The translations under genes were made by a program, and so were the position numbers. The notes below the pieces were generated by a model. The model saw nothing but the letters and a program-made list of their open reading frames with translations. It was not told the origin of the DNA and did no database searches. Below, piece by piece: positions 45,428 to 53,142 of a stretch of 64,000 nucleotides of DNA (its first letter is position 1; every line of letters starts with the position of its first letter). The stretch lies in assembly GCF_007655305.1 (NCBI RefSeq), contig NZ_VLOG01000012.1:27075-91074 (forward strand). Direction: 5' to 3'. This DNA comes from Algoriphagus algorifonticola (GTDB taxonomy: Bacteria; Bacteroidota; Bacteroidia; Cytophagales; Cyclobacteriaceae).

Positions 45428-47812
45428 TTATCTGGGCTTTAATATGAGAGGCTCCTCTGTGCTTTTGATGATGTCCTTTTTATCCATCAACTGATATCGG
45501 TATTTCCCTTTGGCGTAAAGATTCGCCTGATCTTTATAGTGTTTGCTAAAACGATTCCCACTTTGACCTGTGGGAAGTACAGAAAGCGATTTTTGAATAT
45601 TTTGAAAATCTATCAAAATCCGCATAGCCGGTCCAGAGGTAACCCTGTAAATTCCTTCTCCATTTAATTTGAAGGCCAGTTTATTGACTGCTTCATCATT
45701 GGCTGGAATCGGATCAGTTTTAACATTGAATATCTTGTCCAGCGGTTTTTTACTTCCTAAAGGGTGGGGATGCTCTGCGATTATTACCTTCTTCCAGTCC
45801 CAGTCATCTATATCTTTTCCTAATTGATCGCTAAGCTCATCCAGCGTAATCTGCAAGCTATTGGCAAATATGTCTTTTGCATTTTCTTTTTCGGGGGTTT
45901 GTATATCATCCCACCAAGGGCTTCCTATGTTTTTGATAAAGGGAAGGTTGGATCGAATCATCATAAATGTGCCCAGATAATTTTCAAAGCCAACTTTCCC
46001 CAGCTCATCTTCCATTGAAAGGCGAAGTGTATGGTATAACCATTTGTAATAAATAGTTGGAGTCGGGGAGTTTAACTCATGATTTCCGTCCCATTGGTTT
46101 AGAAGCTCTCGAGCTTTTTCTCTTCCTTGAAAATCAAAGTCCGGGATTTGATCCAGCATGAATTGGGCGATTTGAGAGTGGTCTGTATTGATCACTTCAA
46201 GCTGGACCGCTTTTACATCATCCAAGGTCCAATCATTTTTGGATTGAATAGCCTCAGCGATTCTTAGCCATCTTTCACCGGGATAATAATAGCCAGGAAA
46301 AAATACGCCATTTCTTAGGGTGTCAGGTTGATTATTAGCTGAGGCAACAAATCCCGAAGGAGGATTGATACTCATTGGGTTCATGCTGAAAGGGTACCAG
46401 CCCTGAGGCATGATTTCGGGATCTGAGCCATTTGCAAAAATCTTGGAATCTACTTTTTCAGATCGGATAGGCAATTTGGCAGCAGCCCACCAAGCGATAT
46501 TGCCCAAACTGTCACCATACATGATATTCAAACCAGGCGCATGAATGAGCTCTGCGGCATGAGCTACATCCTGCATAGATTTGGCATGATTTATCTTGTA
46601 AAGTGACTCTAATGCTCTTGTGGGTTCTGAAGTATATACCCACCAAGAACTAACAGGATTTTGTGTCAAAGAGGCGATTTCAGAAACTACCCCATTCATG
46701 ATGGGACCATGAATTGTTTGACGTATTTCAAAATCTACCGGGTCTTGCCCTTTTACCGGGATTTGATCTTTGAGTATAGTAAAGGGAAGAAATTCATCTC
46801 CATATCTGTATTCATTGGGATTATTGGGATTCAATTCTACTTCAAAAAAGTCCTGATCATCGTTTTCAAACATGGTCAAGCCCACGCTGTGAAACAAGGA
46901 ATGTCCAACCAGACCAAAAGGAACACCGGCCAGGTGATTTCCATAAAAATTAAAACCAGGATATTCCAAATGCGCTTCATACCAAACAGATGGAGATGAG
47001 AAGCCAATATGGGTGTCATTAGCAAAAATGACTTTTCCGCTTTTCGTTTTAGATCCAGAAATGACCCAACCATTGGAACCTTCCAAAAGAGGAACAGGAA
47101 GTTTTTCTAGCATGGATATAAGCCCGCTGCCCGAAGTAGACTTAAGAGAATCAGGATAATGATTTGGGATTACATGGTGTTCCGGAAGTGTATGAACGGA
47201 TAATGCTTGAAGGTAATTTTCACCGAGTTTTCTGCTCATTTCAGTAATCAATGGATCAGTCTTGACTGCCATGGCAAAAGTAAATGACATATAACCTAAA
47301 ATAGAGTGAACATCATTGATAGTGAATTCCCGGGGCTTTTCTCCCAAAAGGGTATATTCTACAGGTAAAGTACCTTCCTGAATAAATTGATTTATTCCAG
47401 CTATATAGGCTTCAGTGGCTTTTTTCCAAGGAGAATCAGGTTGAGAGTTCCAAAAGTCAGTGGAGCTTTGAGCATGCTCAGGAATTCCCAGCGTTCTGAA
47501 AAACTGGTCTATTTCCAATAAATCCGGTCCTAAAAATTCGGCTAAGGTTCCAGTTCCGACTCTTCTCATCATCTCTAACTGAAATAGCCGATCTTGAGCA
47601 TGGAGGTATCCAAGAGCCGTGTATGCATCAGCTTGGTTTGAGGCATAAATATGAGGGATTCCGTATTGGTCGAAGTAAACAGTGGTTTCTTCATTTAACC
47701 CTTGGATTGTAATCTCCCCTTCATATTGAGGAGTATGCAATGCTGTAAAAACCAATGCACCAATTGCTAAAATAAGAAGCAAAATGCCTAATACGATTCC
47801 TGTTTTTCTCAT
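45428..47812 (-). CDS. Membrane-anchored penicillin acylase family protein
   Basis: 794 residues. A single N-terminal membrane helix (about 5-25) anchors it with the bulk in the periplasm. TTVYFDQYGIPHIYASNQADAYTALGYLHAQDRLFQLEMMRR is the classic family start, and S246 in LEGSNGWVISGSKTKSGK is the predicted nucleophile after autocleavage. The motif VSSWWVYTSEPTRALESLYKINHAKSM is also typical. Likely an amide hydrolase for acylated substrates; the specific one is unknown. It is only distantly related to the 42548-44722 protein. Confidence 0.9.
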   Translation of the reverse strand: MRKTGIVLGILLLILAIGALVFTALHTPQYEGEITIQGLNEETTVYFDQYGIPHIYASNQADAYTALGYLHAQDRLFQLEMMRRVGTGTLAEFLGPDLLEIDQFFRTLGIPEHAQSSTDFWNSQPDSPWKKATEAYIAGINQFIQEGTLPVEYTLLGEKPREFTINDVHSILGYMSFTFAMAVKTDPLITEMSRKLGENYLQALSVHTLPEHHVIPNHYPDSLKSTSGSGLISMLEKLPVPLLEGSNGWVISGSKTKSGKVIFANDTHIGFSSPSVWYEAHLEYPGFNFYGNHLAGVPFGLVGHSLFHSVGLTMFENDDQDFFEVELNPNNPNEYRYGDEFLPFTILKDQIPVKGQDPVDFEIRQTIHGPIMNGVVSEIASLTQNPVSSWWVYTSEPTRALESLYKINHAKSMQDVAHAAELIHAPGLNIMYGDSLGNIAWWAAAKLPIRSEKVDSKIFANGSDPEIMPQGWYPFSMNPMSINPPSGFVASANNQPDTLRNGVFFPGYYYPGERWLRIAEAIQSKNDWTLDDVKAVQLEVINTDHSQIAQFMLDQIPDFDFQGREKARELLNQWDGNHELNSPTPTIYYKWLYHTLRLSMEDELGKVGFENYLGTFMMIRSNLPFIKNIGSPWWDDIQTPEKENAKDIFANSLQITLDELSDQLGKDIDDWDWKKVIIAEHPHPLGSKKPLDKIFNVKTDPIPANDEAVNKLAFKLNGEGIYRVTSGPAMRILIDFQNIQKSLSVLPTGQSGNRFSKHYKDQANLYAKGKYRYQLMDKKDIIKSTEEPLILKPR

Positions 47813-47872
47813 GTGTCAAAATTTTAGAAAAGATAATTGAAATAAAAATTGAAATCTGCCTCAGGTAAAAGA

Positions 47873-47970
47873 GATAAAGAAATACAGTAGAAATAATTAG
47901 AAATACGCCTTCGGCGAAATAGATAAAGAAATACAATGGAAATAATTAGAAATACGCCTTCGGCGAAATA
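47873..47970 (+). repeat. Two tandem 49-bp repeats with CGCCTTCGGCG hairpin
   Basis: Units 47873-47921 and 47922-47970 are nearly identical and share length and orientation with the copy at 78-126. Each ends in ACGCCTTCGGCGAAATA, whose CGCC-TTC-GGCG can fold into a 4-bp hairpin. Confidence 0.85.
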
Positions 47971-48029
47971 ATAGAAAAGATACCTTTTAAGATAATTTTA
48001 AGATATGCCTTCGGCGAAATACGGATCAA

Positions 48030-48087
48030 TTCCCCCTTTGGAAGTGTAAATTCAATTCAGGATGATAGCTATATGTAAAGGGGGAAA
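48030..48087. repeat. Inverted repeat TTCCCCCTTT / AAAGGGGGAA
   Basis: 10-bp perfect arms 38 bp apart. The right side, continuing AAAGGGGGAAAGGGGGATTTAG, resembles the opening of the window (11-30), so the same element may be present there in truncated form. Confidence 0.55.
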
Positions 48088-48202
48088 GGGGGATTTAGAA
48101 GTAAAGCTTTATTCAAGGAAAATACCGTAGAAATAATTTGAAATATGCCTTCGGCGAAATATTTAGAAGATATTTTTCAAGATATGCCTTCGGCGAGAAA
48201 AA

Positions 48203-48273
48203 CCTCCGATCGTACTCGGATCGTAAGCTCCATAGGAGCGTACTATGTAGTAGCCAGGGGTTTTAACCCCTGG
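48203..48273. repeat. Cluster of short palindromes including CCAGGGGTT/AACCCCTGG
   Basis: CCAGGGGTT (48254-48262) and AACCCCTGG (48265-48273) form a perfect 9-bp stem with a 2-nt loop. Smaller palindromes (CTCCATAGGAG near 48229-48239, and TCCGATCGTACTCGGA near 48207-48222) lie just upstream. I believe similar GGAGC...CCAGGGGTTTTAACCCCTGG blocks are common dispersed repeats in Bacteroidota genomes, from memory. Confidence 0.55.
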
Positions 48274-48524
48274 TTTCATTATGCAACGCCTTTACCCAGC
48301 GCTGGCCCTATTTCTTCTTTTGGAAATGGGGCTTTGTGCCAGCAAGACAGAACGAGATTTTATTTTTATCGGATAGAAAATCCAACGATAAAGCCTCGGA
48401 ATTACTCCCGATTCTTGTCGTTGATCTGAGGGGCACTCTTCAAGAAATTATCAAAATATGCCTTCGGCAAATAGCCAAAAAAAGCATCGAAATATATCCA
48501 CGGCTAAAAAATTAAACTTTTGAC

Positions 48525-48902
48525 CTAATTAAAGACCTTCTGGCTTTTGGTATGGTTGATAAATTTATAAAAATAGATACTCCCTAATCCATAGCAGAGG
48601 ATATCCCAATAATCAGAGGTATAGGTAGATGAATATCTTGGTAACAAAAACTCAAATACTATGGAGACATACACAAATGCAACCAAAACCTGAGGCTTAG
48701 AAAAGCTGAAAAGCTCCTTTTTAGGATGAATCCACTGATATATTTGAAGGGTTATTCCGAGTATAACAGGCATTGCTAACAAATCATCAGCATAAGAGGA
48801 AAGGAAACCGCTTGAATGCCAACCCATGACTCTTTCAAAAAACTGGTTAGTCCAAAATAATATCACAGGAATAAAAAAGAATGGATTTTTGATCACTTTC
48901 AT
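48525..48902 (-). CDS. Small four-helix membrane protein
   Basis: 125 residues from ATG 48902 with about four membrane helices (FFFIPVILFWTNQFFE, DDLLAMPVILGITLQIYQW, PQVLVAFVYVSIVFEFLL, YWDILCYGLGSIYFYKFI). The conserved-looking YADDLLAMPVILG and YTSDYWDILCYGLG motifs have a VanZ-like feel, and similar proteins are sometimes labelled magnesium citrate transporter without evidence. Function unknown. Its ATG overlaps the stop of the zinc-ribbon gene (TAATG), so translation is likely coupled. A longer start at 48929 would overlap that gene. Confidence 0.7.
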   Translation of the reverse strand: MKVIKNPFFFIPVILFWTNQFFERVMGWHSSGFLSSYADDLLAMPVILGITLQIYQWIHPKKELFSFSKPQVLVAFVYVSIVFEFLLPRYSSTYTSDYWDILCYGLGSIYFYKFINHTKSQKVFN

Positions 48903-49186
48903 TATCCGGGGAGCGCTGCAATTAACCAAAGGATGAAGGTAATGATAGCCATATATATGGTATAAAAGAAGTTTCCGATCTTTTTGAAAGTTTTGACCAA
49001 ATCAGAATCATCTTCCTTGATGTGAAACATCCAGTTTTCTTCATTGGATTTCTTATCAGCCTCTCGTTTTTGTTGATTTTCGAGGTCTTTGCCTCCCAAT
49101 GGTTTGCCGCAATGCTGGCAAGTATCTGTAAGATTCTGATTCCAATCCGACCATTGCCCACAATGGGGGCATTTCTTCTGTCCCAT
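48902..49186 (-). CDS. Zinc-ribbon protein with C-terminal membrane helix
   Basis: 94 residues. An N-terminal zinc ribbon (KCPHCGQWSDWNQNLTDTCQHCGKPLGG, about 5-32) with two CxxC pairs, a charged linker, and one C-terminal hydrophobic helix (about 72-92: FFYTIYMAIITFILWLIAAL). The ribbon would face the cytosol in a tail-anchored protein. Coupled to the four-helix membrane protein gene downstream. Function unknown. It lies 18 bp downstream of the aminotransferase gene, so it may share its transcript. Confidence 0.75.
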   Translation of the reverse strand: MGQKKCPHCGQWSDWNQNLTDTCQHCGKPLGGKDLENQQKREADKKSNEENWMFHIKEDDSDLVKTFKKIGNFFYTIYMAIITFILWLIAALPG

Positions 49187-49204
49187 AAAAAATAAAGTTT
49201 AAAA

Positions 49205-50389
49205 TTAAGCTACATCTTCAATCGCCTGCAAAATGATGCTACAGGCACCTTTTATTTCTTCTTTAGTTATTACCAATGGTGGGGCGATTCTCATAGAATC
49301 ATCACAAAACAGAAACCAATCTGTAATCACACCCAATTCGATTGCTCGATCAATAATTGGTTTTAGAACTTCAAAAGATTCAAACTCAACGGCCATCATC
49401 AAGCCTTTGTTTCGGATACCTTTGATTTTGGGGTGAATGAGTAGTTTTTTGAAAAGCGCTGCTTTATCCTCTACCTGAGCGATCAAATTTTCTTTTTGTA
49501 AAATCTGAATAGTGGCTAAGGATGCAGCTGCGCTTACTGGGTGCCCACCAAAAGTAGTGATATGACCCAGCAAAGGATTATTCTTAAAAACTCCCATCAC
49601 CTCTTTGTTGGCTATAAATGCTCCGATCGGCATTCCACCTCCCATACCTTTGGCACAAACAACTATATCTGGGACTATATCAAAATGCTCAAAAGCCCAG
49701 AATTTGCCGGTTCTGCCAAAGCCAGCCTGAATCTCATCCAAGATCAATAATGCTCCTACTTCATCACACTTTTTCCGTAAAGCCTGAAAATAATTTGTAC
49801 AGGCTACTCGAATTCCGGCTTCTCCTTGGATGGTTTCTACGACTACTGCAGCAGTATCCGAATCAATTTTCTCCAGATCTGCATAGCCACCATACACTAT
49901 ATTGGTAACTCCAGGTAAAAGAGGTCTATACGCTCTTTTGAAAATTTCATTTCCTCCTATACTCAGCGAACCATGAGAACTCCCATGATAGGCATTGATG
50001 CAGGAGAAAAGCTTTTTTTTGCCAGTGTATCTCTTGGCTAACTTGAGGGCTCCTTCAATTGCCTCCGATCCACTGTTTACAAAATAGACATTGTCAAGCT
50101 GATCCGGTAAAGTGTCACAAAGTGCCTTGGCAAGTAGGGTTTGGGGAGTTTGAACATATTCTCCATAAACCATCAGGTGGAGGTATTTGTCCAGTTGATT
50201 TTGGATGGCTTCCAACACTTTGGGGTGCCTATGCCCCACATTACTGACTCCGATTCCTGAAATCAGATCAATGTATTTTTCTTGGTTGGGGCCATATAGG
50301 TATACTCCCTCCGCCTTTTCCACTTCTATCATCAGTGGGAAATCTGTGGTTTGGGCGAGATGGGATAAAAATAATTGTCGGTTATTCAT
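49205..50389 (-). CDS. Class III PLP-dependent aminotransferase (ArgD/GabT-like)
   Basis: 394 residues. The PLP-binding lysine is K247 in DIVVCAKGMGGGMPIGAF, with NSGSEAIEGALKLAKRYTG, ILDEIQAGFGRTGKFWAFEH and the HITTFGGHPVSAAA segment. It is most like acetylornithine/succinylornithine or 4-aminobutyrate aminotransferases. No arginine or lysine biosynthesis genes are adjacent, so the substrate is open. It is 10 bp downstream of the methyltransferase gene. Confidence 0.88.
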   Translation of the reverse strand: MNNRQLFLSHLAQTTDFPLMIEVEKAEGVYLYGPNQEKYIDLISGIGVSNVGHRHPKVLEAIQNQLDKYLHLMVYGEYVQTPQTLLAKALCDTLPDQLDNVYFVNSGSEAIEGALKLAKRYTGKKKLFSCINAYHGSSHGSLSIGGNEIFKRAYRPLLPGVTNIVYGGYADLEKIDSDTAAVVVETIQGEAGIRVACTNYFQALRKKCDEVGALLILDEIQAGFGRTGKFWAFEHFDIVPDIVVCAKGMGGGMPIGAFIANKEVMGVFKNNPLLGHITTFGGHPVSAAASLATIQILQKENLIAQVEDKAALFKKLLIHPKIKGIRNKGLMMAVEFESFEVLKPIIDRAIELGVITDWFLFCDDSMRIAPPLVITKEEIKGACSIILQAIEDVA

Positions 50390-50399
50390 GATTTACTTA

Positions 50400-51296
50400 T
50401 CAGAAACTCGAGAATCTGAAGAAAATTCCCAAAGGAAGCTTTTTCTCAAATTTATCCTGCAGATATAATTCTCCGTGCTCTGGGTTTTTCACTTCTCCGA
50501 AATTGGATTTGATCAGGTTGACAGCGATCAAAGAAGAAAAACTGAGTGAATACATATTTAAGAGCAAGAAATGATCTTTGGGATCTAAGATTTCTGCGCA
50601 GGTTTTCAGCATTTCGTTGATTTGCTCTTCCAATACCCATTTTTCTCCTTCTGGTCCTCTGCCATAGGCTGGAGGATCCAAAATAATTCCCTGGTATTTG
50701 TTTCCTCTTCGGGCTTCCCGTTTGATAAACTTCATCGCATCATCCACAATCCAGCGGATTCCATCCAGCTTAGAAGCCTCCATATTGTGTCTAGACCAGG
50801 TCACTACTTGCTTGACTGAGTCTAAATGGGTGACATCTGCTCCCGCAGCTTTGGCTGCCACAGAAGCAGCTCCGGTGTAGGCAAAAAGATTGAGAACTTT
50901 TGGGTTTTTTACAGGAGAGCGTTTGATAGTGGAGAAAATATAATCCCAATTGACAGCTTGCTCTGGGAACAGGCCAATGTGTTTAAAGGAAGTTTGGGCA
51001 AGATTTAGCTTGATATCCAAACCTTCCTCATTTTGATAGCCGATTTGCCAATTGTGAGGCATTCTTTTTAATTGCTCCCAATGGCCTTTTTCAGGGTTGT
51101 TTTTTTCTTTTGCAAAGTGGGCATGTGCTAATTTCTTCCATTCGGAATCCTCCATGCTTTTATCCCAAATAGCCTGCGGTTCGGGTCTGCTGACAATAAA
51201 CTCTCCGAAGCGTTCCAATTTCTCAAAGCCTCCTGTATCAATCAGCTCGTAATCTTTCCAAACTCCGGGACTAAGGGATAAAATTCTGTCTTGCAT
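50400..51296 (-). CDS. Class I SAM-dependent methyltransferase (RlmI-like)
   Basis: 298 residues. The Rossmann SAM-binding motif KVLNLFAYTGAASVAAKAAGA (about 134-154), the acidic end of strand two (VTHLDSVKQVV) and the catalytic-type GIILDPPAYGRGPEGEKW (about 206-223) match the RlmI/RlmK-like group, which methylates 23S rRNA. A PUA domain typical of RlmI is not evident; the N-terminal half (about 1-125) is a separate beta-rich region. rRNA as substrate is inferred from the family. Confidence 0.82.
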   Translation of the reverse strand: MQDRILSLSPGVWKDYELIDTGGFEKLERFGEFIVSRPEPQAIWDKSMEDSEWKKLAHAHFAKEKNNPEKGHWEQLKRMPHNWQIGYQNEEGLDIKLNLAQTSFKHIGLFPEQAVNWDYIFSTIKRSPVKNPKVLNLFAYTGAASVAAKAAGADVTHLDSVKQVVTWSRHNMEASKLDGIRWIVDDAMKFIKREARRGNKYQGIILDPPAYGRGPEGEKWVLEEQINEMLKTCAEILDPKDHFLLLNMYSLSFSSLIAVNLIKSNFGEVKNPEHGELYLQDKFEKKLPLGIFFRFSSF

Positions 51297-51315
51297 AGCT
51301 AGTTATTTGAGCGAG

Positions 51316-51344
51316 CAAAAATAGGGAAATTATAGCAGACCCAA
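51316..51344 (-). promoter_or_regulatory. Candidate promoter of the methyltransferase-aminotransferase run
   Basis: On the minus strand, TTG (51342-51344), 18 nt, then TATTTTTG (51316-51323), a full consensus match with a leader of about 15 nt to ATG 51296. Its -33 element lies in the 3' end of the SDR gene. Confidence 0.5.
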
Positions 51345-52157
51345 ATTCGCCAGGGATTCCTCACTATATTCCCAAAGAGCTCGGGCATTTTCAGCATTTA
51401 AGGAAGCGGAATTAGATGATTTAGGCTTCTTTCTGACGTAATAAGCTCCGTTTTTGAGTTCTTCTGAAGGTATTTTTGCTAAAAAAATACTGGTTTGGGC
51501 TCCTTTCTTGGCTGAAATAAAAAATAATTGAGTTGCCCGAATGATCATCTTGCTGATTGGGTCCGTTTCGGATCCGAATGCTGTTTTGACTGCTCCAGGA
51601 TGCAATGAGAAAGAAGAGATGCCTTGCTCACTAAATCTTTTTTTTAATTCTTTAGTGAATAGAATATTATAAAGTTTTGCCTGACAATAGGCTGAGAAGA
51701 TATTTCCGGATTTTTTGAGACTTGGGTCTTCAGTATTAAAACTTGCGATTCTATGAGCCTCTGAACTCACATTGATAATTTTCGCTTTGCCTTTGACCAG
51801 GGCATTTTCTACTAATTTAAAGAGGAAAAAATGTCCCAGATGGTTGACAGCAAAAGTCATATCGAAGCCATCCTCTGTCTTTTTTCCAGCAGGAAACATG
51901 CCGCCTGCATTATTGATCACAACATGGATTTCAGAGTAATTTTCCTGAATATAAGATCCGGCATTTTGAACGGATTTCATGGAAGAAAGATCCATTTCTA
52001 CCCAGTCTAGCTTTTCGGTTTTTGGGAATTGACTGGCTAACCTTTGGGCTTTTTCCATATTTCTTACCGGTAAAATAAATCGGTCAAAATGGGGATAAAG
52101 TACTTTTAGAGTTTCTAGTCCAATTCCGGATGTGCTGCCTGTTAAAAGTAAATTCAT
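51330..52157 (-). CDS. Short-chain dehydrogenase/reductase (retinol-dehydrogenase-like)
   Basis: 275 residues. NAD(P)-binding TGSTSGIG (6-13), NNAG (82-85) and the catalytic Y157-xxx-K161 (AYCQAKLYN) with the upstream Ser in NVSSEAH are intact. The long ESEAHRIASF region and KRFSEQGISSFSLHPGAVKTAF follow the pattern of retinol-dehydrogenase/WWOX-like SDRs. Retinal chemistry cannot be inferred from this alone, though a retinal-making cluster lies 3 kb away. It is divergent from the acyltransferase pair. Confidence 0.85.
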   Translation of the reverse strand: MNLLLTGSTSGIGLETLKVLYPHFDRFILPVRNMEKAQRLASQFPKTEKLDWVEMDLSSMKSVQNAGSYIQENYSEIHVVINNAGGMFPAGKKTEDGFDMTFAVNHLGHFFLFKLVENALVKGKAKIINVSSEAHRIASFNTEDPSLKKSGNIFSAYCQAKLYNILFTKELKKRFSEQGISSFSLHPGAVKTAFGSETDPISKMIIRATQLFFISAKKGAQTSIFLAKIPSEELKNGAYYVRKKPKSSNSASLNAENARALWEYSEESLANLGLL

Positions 52158-52216
52158 ATAGTATTTTTCTAAGACTACTCAAAAAGTACTCTCTTGGTTT
52201 TCAGTTTACTGTAGAG

Positions 52217-52256
52217 TTGACAATATACAAAAATGTTATGCATGCAGAATTTTTGT
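52217..52256. promoter_or_regulatory. Symmetrical divergent promoter/operator candidate
   Basis: ACAAAAAT (52227-52234) and ATTTTTGT (52249-52256) are perfect inverted repeats around a centre containing ATGCAT. Each arm is one mismatch from a -7 box in outward orientation, between the SDR gene (leftward) and the GlsA-like gene (rightward). It could be a shared operator or paired promoters. Confidence 0.3.
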
Positions 52257-52320
52257 AATTTTAGCCTTATTTTCCCAATCTAAGCGAATTAATCCTAACC
52301 CTATTGAATAGCATTTGGCT

Positions 52321-53142
52321 ATGTCGAAGAAATTTATTGATATAGAAAAGGCAATTGCCTCCAAAAACCCATCTTTATTGAAATGGATGCCTGGTTTTGT
52401 GCTCTCCTACATCAAACGTGTCACGCATGAGTCTTGGATGAATGGGATCATGGACCGCATTGGGCACTTGAAAGGACTTGATTTTGTCAATGCATTGATA
52501 GAGGAGTTTGAGATGGAAGTAGAATTAATAGGAGAGGAAAAAGTACCCAGAGAAGGAGGCGTGATCATCGCTGCGAATCATCCTTTGGGTGGAATGGATG
52601 GAATTGCACTGATGTATGCCTTGGGTAGAATCCGAACTGATATCCGCTTTTTGGTGAATGATCTATTAATGACCTTCGATAATTTCAATCCAATTTTTGT
52701 CCCTGTCAATAAGCATGGAAGGAATTCTCAAGAAACTTTGGATAAAATTGAAGAGGTATATTCCAAAGATTTTGCTGTGCTAATATTTCCGGCAGGATTG
52801 GTTTCCAGAAAAATAGACGGAGAAATAAAGGACTTGCAATGGAAAAAGAGTTTCATCGCCAAGTCAAAAAAATATAAAAAAGATATACTTCTAAGCTTTA
52901 TTGAGGGGGGAAATTCAAAATTCTTTTACAATTTAGCTAACTGGCGAAAGAAACTTGGGATAAAGGCAAATCTGGAGATGTTTTATCTTGCAGATGAAAT
53001 GTATAAGCAAAGGGGTCAAAAAGTTAAGATTCGAATTGGTGAAAGAATCAAATATCAAACCTTTACCGATGAGAAATCTGATGCTCAATGGGCTGATCAA
53101 ATGAAAGAAAAAGTGTATGAACTCGGATCGAAAAATGCATAA
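52321..53142 (+). CDS. PlsC-type O-acyltransferase, GlsA-like
   Basis: 273 residues from ATG 52321. The acyltransferase motif NHPLGGMD (H-x4-D type, about 87-94), FVPVNKHGRNSQET and IFPAGLVSR are the PlsC-family blocks. Together with the overlapping GNAT-like gene it resembles the GlsA/GlsB pair of Bacteroides thetaiotaomicron, where GlsA O-acylates N-acyl glycine to form glycine lipids. The specific amino acid is not readable here. A TTG at 52315 would add two residues. Confidence 0.75.
   Translation: MSKKFIDIEKAIASKNPSLLKWMPGFVLSYIKRVTHESWMNGIMDRIGHLKGLDFVNALIEEFEMEVELIGEEKVPREGGVIIAANHPLGGMDGIALMYALGRIRTDIRFLVNDLLMTFDNFNPIFVPVNKHGRNSQETLDKIEEVYSKDFAVLIFPAGLVSRKIDGEIKDLQWKKSFIAKSKKYKKDILLSFIEGGNSKFFYNLANWRKKLGIKANLEMFYLADEMYKQRGQKVKIRIGERIKYQTFTDEKSDAQWADQMKEKVYELGSKNA

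Larger units (their letters stand above)
47813..48524. other. Repeat-filled gene-free region
   Basis: A 712-bp gap with no convincing gene. It holds at least six CGCCTTCGGCG-type cores (47906, 47955, 48007, 48147, 48186, 48460), a pair of inverted TTCCCCCTTT / AAAGGGGGAA arms (48030-48039, 48078-48087), and a palindromic block near 48200-48275. The 94-codon frame at 48145-48429 is made of these repeats and is rejected as a gene. Confidence 0.8.

Noticed and set aside
48145-48429. 94-codon frame starting MPSAKYLEDIFQDMPSARK
   Set aside because: It is built from two CGCCTTCGGCG repeat cores and the palindromic block, so the reading frame is a by-product of repeats. No recognisable domain or promoter.
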